A DNA stretch of 64,000 nt from Ricordea florida (taxonomy: Eukaryota; Cnidaria; Anthozoa; Corallimorpharia; Ricordeidae), in the NCBI GenBank assembly GCA_949710005.1, contig OX453275.1:32026218-32090217 (forward strand), read 5' to 3'. The notes beneath the pieces were generated by a model. That model had not been told where the DNA came from. It did no database searches and saw only the letters and a list, made by a program, of their open reading frames with translations. Positions 57,735 to 64,000 of this stretch are shown piece by piece. Made by a program: the position numbers and the translations under genes. Numbering within the stretch: the stretch's first letter is position 1; each line of letters begins with the position of its first letter.

Positions 57735-58565
57735 TTCCTCTTCGCTTTTTGTTTGCCTCAAGTTCTTTATTTAGTTTCTCTTAGCGGTATAAGTTCATTT
57801 ACTGGTTCCGCCCCTAATTCGCATGGATCGCATATTTATCTTTAAGTTGCCTTTATCGTCATTTGTAGCAGTCAATTATTGTAGTTCTATTATTATATAT
57901 CTCTTATTTCAGTTTACAAGAATCATCCGAGAATTGTCGTTGGCGTTAAATAAACCATAAAGGGAACTTTGAGTGCCTCTGTGTTAATTCAGTGGATTTC
58001 CCTCTGAAATACCCAAAAACCGACGCGACAAGTCTTGCACTAGAAACATTGACAGTTGCCAATGGCAACATTTAATAATGGAAAGATTTGCGATGAAAAA
58101 GCTGTTAATCTCTTCAGAATTCAGTTTAACAAATCTGTCACTTCATTTTAACTAGGATGAACAAGTTAATTAACAATTATTCGCCTCGCCTCAATACTTC
58201 GTCTCGGTGAATATTCACCGATAATCACTGAGCCTGAGGCGAGGTGATTATTTCAAAAAAGAAAAGAAAAAGCATCGTACAACACGAACAAAAATTATTT
58301 CATCAAAAGCGCGCGAAGGACTGGCAACCATTTTGTTCGTCGAGGTTATTATCGGCTGATAATAGAACCAATCAGAGCGCGCGATTTTATATAATCACCT
58401 GAGTATTCATACTGTAGATGAATGAATAGAGAGCGACTAAGTTTCACATTTCTATCAAATTTTAAAGTAAGTGGCTCCTGAAGTCATCTGTAATTTATAT
58501 CATCTCAATGAACAAACATACAGAAAATGCAATATATTTGTTAGATGCATAATCCGCTAAATTGA
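57735..58565. other. gene-free stretch with a palindromic repeat
   Basis: At about 58180-58250, TTCGCCTCGCCTCA and TGAGGCGAGGTGA face each other around CGGTGAATATTCACCG, a fold-back repeat. No gene seen. The 3' UTR of the next gene (minus strand) should be at the right edge. Confidence 0.5.
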
Positions 58566-60131
58566 TTAAACTGAAAGAGAAACAGATTCCCTTGAGGCCA
58601 TCACGCCACACAATGTGAACGTGCCTGGTCTTATAATACGCACATGGAGCACGTGATGCCCTGGAATCACGTGATGTGCGATGACAACCAATCGCGTGTG
58701 TCCAAAAGACGATTTTGTATCGATCATCACCTCTTGTTGTGAGTATCGTTCAAGCCAAACCTTGGCTGAACCGCCGTAGCCATTAGTGCGAACAGCCAAA
58801 ACGACCTTTCTTGACGAACTGTTGTGAATGAAACCATCCATGGGTAGATCAATAGCAAGACCCAGCGTTGAGTTGACCACAGAAGTTTGCCATCCACCAA
58901 ACCCGTCTGTCCTTGAATTTATAGCAGTGAGCTGTCCAAAAGATCGACTAGTGAAGTTTATTGGCATCTTTTTAATCCTTTGAAATCCAATGTTGCTTAC
59001 TTCTTTGACCAAAAAATTGGCATCGTTCATCAGTTTTGTTACGTCCGGCGTTATACGGGTGTAACAAAGTGGATACGGGTCGGAGGAATTCTCATTCATT
59101 GGGTAGACAGCTCTTGGCAAATTTATCAATGACGCTGCGGGGGACGCATCAAATTTTGGAAAGAGGTTTGAGTCACGTGGAGTTAACAGAAGATCATCAA
59201 TGGCGGTCAGTAAAGTATTACGGACACTGTCGATGATCAAGAGTGCTATCTGCGCATGCACCCTCACGCTGGCGTGGTTACCATCCGAAGAAAACATTCC
59301 AGGAAACTTTTTATTTTGAAAATTCGGACAAACTGAACCACGTACACTCAGGCTTGTTATCTTATAATGCAAGGCAAGTGCGGTTTGTCCGTGGTTCTCT
59401 AAATTGTCGCAAACAGGATAGAATGCGTTGCCTTGAACAAAGTTAACAAACATAATTGCTGATGATTCTTCTTGAATGATAATTTTCCTGGTAAGATGTT
59501 CGAGGGAAAAGGTTGGAGGGTGAGAGGATTCGCTAAACATAAGGTAGTCATTCACAGAAAATTCTAGAAATATAAGGTCAGTTCTGTCCTGAGGTTTTAG
59601 CAGAGTTTTGTAGCAAAAGGAATAAAAATTGCTGGCTGTCCCACCAACGGCTAAATTATGAAGTTCTATCTTCGACCGTGTAAAAGGCTCAACCGCCTGC
59701 TTCCACCAATCGATAAACACTCGGTAATAGAGACCTTCAGTACTTTCGCGGTCGTTATTAAATCCACCTCCGGCGGATATCGATCCTCCCATCACGACGA
59801 CACCAATCGGTTTGCCGAGTAGAGCTCGACTCATGGCATTCCTCAGCCGATAGACAGTAGTTGATTGTTCATTGACGCTTGCTTGGAATTTCTGGGGAGT
59901 TATTGTAAGATCCACCAATGACTTGAGACGATTTTTTAACAACCATGTTTCGAATGGATTTGCAGTAATTGAGCGCTTAAGGGCGCTGAACTGGCCGTCG
60001 TCTTTTCGCCAACCTCCTCTTTGAACAGATTGCATAGAAACCACATGTGGCTTCTTGACCGAAGTACACCAAGGAAAGCAAACAAAGAAAAACAAGGGAA
60101 CTATAAGCCTGTGTGAGCTATAAACAAACAT
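58566..60131 (-). CDS. secreted SGNH-hydrolase-like protein, copy A
   Basis: 521 residues, single exon, ATG at 60131. A hydrophobic signal-type N-terminus is at residues 8-24. The SGNH blocks are visible: Ser117 in VVMGGSISAGGG, Gly in LAVGGTASNF (block II), Asn194-Asp195 in FSVNDYL (block III) and Asp283-x2-His286 in SSDGNHAS (block V). These would form the catalytic Ser, oxyanion Gly/Asn and Asp/His. From about residue 360 a second beta-rich domain follows (CYTRITPD, RTDGFGGWQTSVVN, RTNGYGGSAKVWLE). Such enzymes remove acyl groups from carbohydrates or lipids, but the substrate is unknown. It has a paralogue 1.9 kb away on the same strand. Confidence 0.82.
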   Translation of the reverse strand: MFVYSSHRLIVPLFFFVCFPWCTSVKKPHVVSMQSVQRGGWRKDDGQFSALKRSITANPFETWLLKNRLKSLVDLTITPQKFQASVNEQSTTVYRLRNAMSRALLGKPIGVVVMGGSISAGGGFNNDRESTEGLYYRVFIDWWKQAVEPFTRSKIELHNLAVGGTASNFYSFCYKTLLKPQDRTDLIFLEFSVNDYLMFSESSHPPTFSLEHLTRKIIIQEESSAIMFVNFVQGNAFYPVCDNLENHGQTALALHYKITSLSVRGSVCPNFQNKKFPGMFSSDGNHASVRVHAQIALLIIDSVRNTLLTAIDDLLLTPRDSNLFPKFDASPAASLINLPRAVYPMNENSSDPYPLCYTRITPDVTKLMNDANFLVKEVSNIGFQRIKKMPINFTSRSFGQLTAINSRTDGFGGWQTSVVNSTLGLAIDLPMDGFIHNSSSRKVVLAVRTNGYGGSAKVWLERYSQQEVMIDTKSSFGHTRLVVIAHHVIPGHHVLHVRIIRPGTFTLCGVMASRESVSLSV

Positions 60132-60835
60132 TGCTACACCAAACGTGTAAACATGTTCTCAAAATATCATAAACAAAAGGAAATATTCTTGATAACAACT
60201 AATATTATCCACCTGTTGGCTAAGGATTGATAGTACAAGAAGAAAAACAGAGAGAACCCGCACTTTTTCTCACCTGGCTTGCATTTCTAGAACGCCTTGA
60301 GACTCTCGGGTCGACTTTAGACTGTAGTTTATGGGGTGAAGACATTTCGATCCACCAAACTTTGAAAGGATGTTTAATATCCTCAGCCATAAGACATGTT
60401 AAAAGAACGGTCTTGTATATTGTTTGCTTCATTCTTCAACAATTGGATTTTCGGACCCAAAAAAATGTTGGAGCCTTGTTCTTCAAAACCACTCCTGAAC
60501 AACTGACGCAATTTGTATAGACAATCAAATGGTTTCGAGTAAAATTCGGAATAAATGAGCACAATTAAATTGGATTGAAAAAAGACTGAAAAAGATTGCA
60601 TGAGCCTGTAAGGCAAGTCAATTTGCTGCCTTTGAAAAATTCAAGAGTGTTATAAAAAGATTGTACTATAAATCATTTGATTTCTCTCAATGATATATAA
60701 AGATTTGATTTCAAATTTCTGCACTCAATTTCAACTTTGTACGCTATTTGGAACTAATCGACATGCTCGATTTATATTTTGCAATCGTAAACAAACAACT
60801 CGTCATAAAAATGTCACTATCGTGATGAAATGTTT
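60132..60835. other. intergenic region between the two SGNH genes, left part
   Basis: Should contain the promoter of copy A. No other gene seen. Confidence 0.4.
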
Positions 60836-61338
60836 TTAGACCACGTTTGTATGGGGAAAAGTTGTCCTAGCAGGAAGCATCACCCGCCTACGCCAGCTTC
60901 CCTGGGAGACGTAAATTCTACATTTGCTATAAAAATGCTGCTAACCGTTTAAATGAGGGTGAAAAGCTGGCTTGGTTAGGAGGGTAATTATAACCTGGCT
61001 TGTACGGTTACCCTCTTTCGAAGGTAGGGTCATCCTCCCAGCCCAATCAACATCAAGTTTTCCCACGCAAACACTTTTAATTTGGCTCCCTTACAAGGGT
61101 CAGCTCGGCCAGCTTGGTCATGGGTTTGCTACATGAAACATGCACGACCACAGGTTTCCTTAAATCCACCATTTTTAATTTAGCGGAATTATCTTGTTCA
61201 TGTCTTACACGACCAGCATTTGACTCGGTTACACATACGCACCTTTTGTCATATAAACGCTCCCTAAAGTTCACTCGGGTTGTAGAGTGACTCTTGTCAG
61301 TACCGGCGACAACTTTTCTCCATATAAACAGGGCCTAA
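60836..61338. repeat. fold-back DNA transposon remnant between the SGNH genes
   Basis: TAGACCACGTTTGTATGGGGAAAAGTTGTC at 60838 is mirrored near 61304-61336 by GACAACTTTTCTCCATATAAACAGGGCCTA. The interior contains further inverted pieces (CTGGCTTG...CAAGCCAG type). No transposase seen. Confidence 0.65.
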
Positions 61339-61987
61339 GATGGGTTTTTATTCAGTATGGGGTCAGTTCGATGACACGTTTTGAAGTGCAATTTACAATT
61401 GTAACCCGGCATTGTTTTTAACTCCGAGACTCTACAGCAATAGCTACATTTGTGATTTTATCGTATTGACCCATCAGGATTCTGTTTGTAAGAAAATTAG
61501 TCCGAAACAGCTCAGTACTATTAACAGAATCGGAGGTGTATTGCTGTATTTAAATGTTTTGAGCTTGAGAGATATTGACTTTGTCGTTAGCGTCTGTTTT
61601 CAGTGTATTTTGGACGGAAGGCTAAACCGGTATTGAAAGGTGCTTTGAGATGCTTGGTTTGATGGTTTTGACCATTGTTTAGTTGGTTTTTTTTTTGTTT
61701 GTTTGTTTGTTTTGGTTTGCGTTTTTCTGATTCTCTTCCGTTTTCAGTTTACCTCAAGAATTAAAAGGCGATTTAAAAATGGGGCTCAGGGTCCCGCAAA
61801 GATATTGAGACCTTTAAGAACTAGGACCCAGGCTTACTCCTAGGCATTATTTTCATGCAACGTAAGTTTGTCAATCCCGTCATGTACGTCCTGACTTCGT
61901 ACATCCTGATCATTCTTATAACATTTAATGAGACTTTGATGGGTGGTAATCCTTGACCAAAGACCCTTTGAAGCCCGAGGGTGAATC
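61339..61987. other. intergenic region, right part, with (TTTG)n
   Basis: A T- and GTTT-rich run at about 61688-61712. Otherwise no gene; it includes the 3' flank of copy B. Confidence 0.45.
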
Positions 61988-63625
61988 TTACTGATTGATA
62001 GGTCCAACCATGACAGCAGACAAAATGAAGGTCCCATTCCTACTCGTTCTCAAACTGAGCACGTGACGTCCCGGAACAACGTGACGAGAGACCGTGTAAA
62101 GTTTTGTGTTACCGGCCCAAGAAAAGGTATCAATCATGATTCCTCTCTCCTCATAATCATTCAGCCACACCATGGCCTTACCACCTTTGCCACTGGTGCG
62201 AACGGCTACAACCAATTTTCTCGCAAGTGTTACATTACTCAAGAGACAGTGATCAGAGAGCGCTATCGATGGAATAAAAAGTTCTAATTGCAGCATGGAG
62301 TTGACAAATTTTGCCTCCCATCCACTGTACGCATCAGTTCGAGATGTAAGCGAGTGAGATTCTTGTAAACCAAGGTTTTTTTCGTGACTCGCAATAGCCA
62401 TAAAAGGTAGCACCCGAAATCCAACGTTCCCGATTTCGTTCACCACTAGAGACTGAAAAAATGTCATGTTATTTGAGCCATCGGGTGTAAGTCGTGTATA
62501 GCACAGAGGCTTCTCCAGAAAATCCATGCGTTTTTTCTCAAAGACACGCTCAGGCAAAGTTCTTACGTTAAGGGGGCAGTCTAACCAAGCCAACAGGTTA
62601 CCATGTGTCGATAGCTGATGTCCAATAAACATGTTAGTTTCGCTCATTAAACTGTTGATGACATGTAACATAGTTTTTCTTACGTAGTTAATCATCATCA
62701 TGGCGATTTGAGCGTGAGTCATGACACTAACATGATTGCCATCAGAAGAAAAGAGTTTTAAAAATTCACTTTTGTTGTAATGGTTTGAACAAAATGTACT
62801 ACGTAGGCTGAAAGTTGTGATCTTGTAATTCTGTGCAACCATGGCTTGCCCGTGGTTCTCCAGGTTGTTACAAAGTGGTGTGTAAGACTGGCCTTGAACA
62901 AAGTTCACAAAAATGACGGCGGGGGAATTTTGTTCACTTAAAATTTCCCGTGTAAGTTGCTCCACAGAAAGAGACATTGGCAAATGACAATTTTTGAACA
63001 AAACAAAATCGTTCACTGTGAAATCAAGAAGCGCGAGATTTAGGGACCGAAGTGGATTTAACAAAACGCTGTAGCAGTACGAGAAGAAGTTACTACCTGT
63101 CCCTCCTATGGCGAGATTGCGAAGTTTTGCAGTGGAACCTGTGAACGGTTCAACTGTCTTTTGCCACCAATCCACAAAAACTCTATGATAAACTCCATCC
63201 AAGCTTTCATTGTCAGGAGTTAAACCTCCACCAGCGGAAATGGAACCACCCATAACAGCGATTCGAAAGTTTTCACCGAGAAGTGATCGCCTGATTACCT
63301 CCTTAAGACGATTCATTGTCCCGTTCCTCTGTTCAACTTGACCTCTCAGAAGCTGTGGAGTTAAAAGGAGATCCTCGAATGATTTGAACCGGTCTTTGAA
63401 GAACCACACGTTGAAAGGGTCGCGTGAAATGGAGCGCGCTACTTTCTGAAGCTTGTTTGTGAAGTTGTGATGACCTGTCAGTATGTTGCTTTGAGGTTCA
63501 TTATTACCGTGATGCTTGATGTATCCCTTGAGGTTGGTGCTGTTGTCCCGTATCGTCAGACCAACAGACATTGTTACGGCAGTAACAAAGAGCAGAGTCA
63601 ACAGGAACACTTTTTGCCTCAACAT
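61988..63625 (-). CDS. secreted SGNH-hydrolase-like protein, copy B
   Basis: 545 residues, single exon, ATG at 63625. Signal peptide at residues 1-22. The catalytic blocks match copy A: Ser128 in VMGGSISAGGG, Gly in LAIGGTGSNFF, Asn205-Asp206 in FTVNDFV and Asp295-x2-His298 in SSDGNHVS. The C-terminal domain has CYTRLTPD, RTDAYSGWEAKFVN and RTSGKGGKAMVWL in the same order as copy A. Several N-glycosylation-type NxT/S sites fit a secreted protein. It clearly arose with copy A by tandem duplication but has diverged substantially, so the pair is not recent. Confidence 0.82.
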   Translation of the reverse strand: MLRQKVFLLTLLFVTAVTMSVGLTIRDNSTNLKGYIKHHGNNEPQSNILTGHHNFTNKLQKVARSISRDPFNVWFFKDRFKSFEDLLLTPQLLRGQVEQRNGTMNRLKEVIRRSLLGENFRIAVMGGSISAGGGLTPDNESLDGVYHRVFVDWWQKTVEPFTGSTAKLRNLAIGGTGSNFFSYCYSVLLNPLRSLNLALLDFTVNDFVLFKNCHLPMSLSVEQLTREILSEQNSPAVIFVNFVQGQSYTPLCNNLENHGQAMVAQNYKITTFSLRSTFCSNHYNKSEFLKLFSSDGNHVSVMTHAQIAMMMINYVRKTMLHVINSLMSETNMFIGHQLSTHGNLLAWLDCPLNVRTLPERVFEKKRMDFLEKPLCYTRLTPDGSNNMTFFQSLVVNEIGNVGFRVLPFMAIASHEKNLGLQESHSLTSRTDAYSGWEAKFVNSMLQLELFIPSIALSDHCLLSNVTLARKLVVAVRTSGKGGKAMVWLNDYEERGIMIDTFSWAGNTKLYTVSRHVVPGRHVLSLRTSRNGTFILSAVMVGPINQ

Positions 63626-64000
63626 TTCACCAGTCGTTCATCACACTCTCAAAGGCTTATCAAAGAACTGTCTTTCGACCATTTTCGGCGGTCTGTGAAA
63701 GTGATGTCCTCAATCGACATACAGTTGAGTTGAACCGCTCGAAGCGAATCTTCGTTATCGTCTCTATTTTCTCGGTTTAATACCGCAACTTATAACTAAT
63801 TACAGTTTTACTTTGCCGGTTTCTGATTAGTATTGGACGCAAATAAATTGTTAAAAGATACAACCTGCTTTCTTGGGTAGCATGACATCGGTCATGTTGA
63901 ACTTACTGACAGTACAAGCTTACCAAGGTTACTGAAATGTTATCGCTTGTCAATCACCCAATAGCAGCGCTTTAAGTTTCTTTTAGTGTTTAGGTGAAAC
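63626..64000. other. upstream flank of SGNH copy B
   Basis: Should contain its promoter. Open frames here are the reverse of the gene start. No other feature seen. Confidence 0.4.

Overview
The window looks like nuclear DNA of a cnidarian, most likely an anthozoan such as a stony coral or sea anemone. It combines split eukaryotic genes with GT/AG introns, a Roco protein with tandem death domains, a neuropeptide precursor with Gly-Lys-Arg amidation sites, and a dense mix of Polinton/Maverick-type integrated viruses, hAT, LINE and Penelope-like elements, a tRNA-derived SINE and many small fold-back repeats. No species was identified and no search was run.

Layout. 1-360: no feature seen. About 360-5760: a decayed Polinton-like element on the minus strand, interrupted by a complete hAT transposon (708-2943) and carrying a local inversion that contains a LINE fragment (4500-5012). 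6766-15153: one four-exon Roco gene (leucine-rich repeats, Roc GTPase, COR, two death domains). 15154-21122: gene-poor, several minisatellites and inverted repeats. 21123-37155: a 16.0-kb apparently intact Polinton-type element with long terminal inverted repeats and a 5-6 bp target duplication. It encodes DNA polymerase B, integrase, packaging ATPase, major capsid protein, a probable minor capsid protein and several small or membrane proteins. 37156-44923: gene-poor, repeats only. 44924-51599: a five-exon gene for a secreted precursor with three GHIR-Gly-Lys-Arg units and one variant unit, one per exon; its introns hold a MITE, a SINE, a Penelope remnant and a 105-bp satellite. 51927-54252: a small TIR-bounded Polinton derivative with only a broken capsid gene. 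55210-56787: a secreted vanin/biotinidase-like protein with serine in place of the catalytic cysteine. 58566-60131 and 61988-63625: two tandem, intronless, secreted SGNH-hydrolase-like genes on the minus strand.

How it fits together. The intact element behaves like a viral genome. Its genes are packed in divergent and convergent blocks. Most have an AT-rich motif of the type GRTYTAAAG 20-30 nt before the start codon, and both non-overlapping convergent gene ends carry a similar hairpin. The motif recalls the TCTA late promoter reported for CroV and mavirus, and the hairpin recalls mimivirus-type transcript ends. The older element near the left edge preserves the same five-gene block, so that block is a stable module, but it is followed by a different polymerase lineage.

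The items most worth following are the GHIRamide-type neuropeptide precursor, the promoter/hairpin code and terminal-repeat architecture of the intact element, the recently homogenised LRR array of the Roco gene, and the Cys-to-Ser change in the vanin-like protein.
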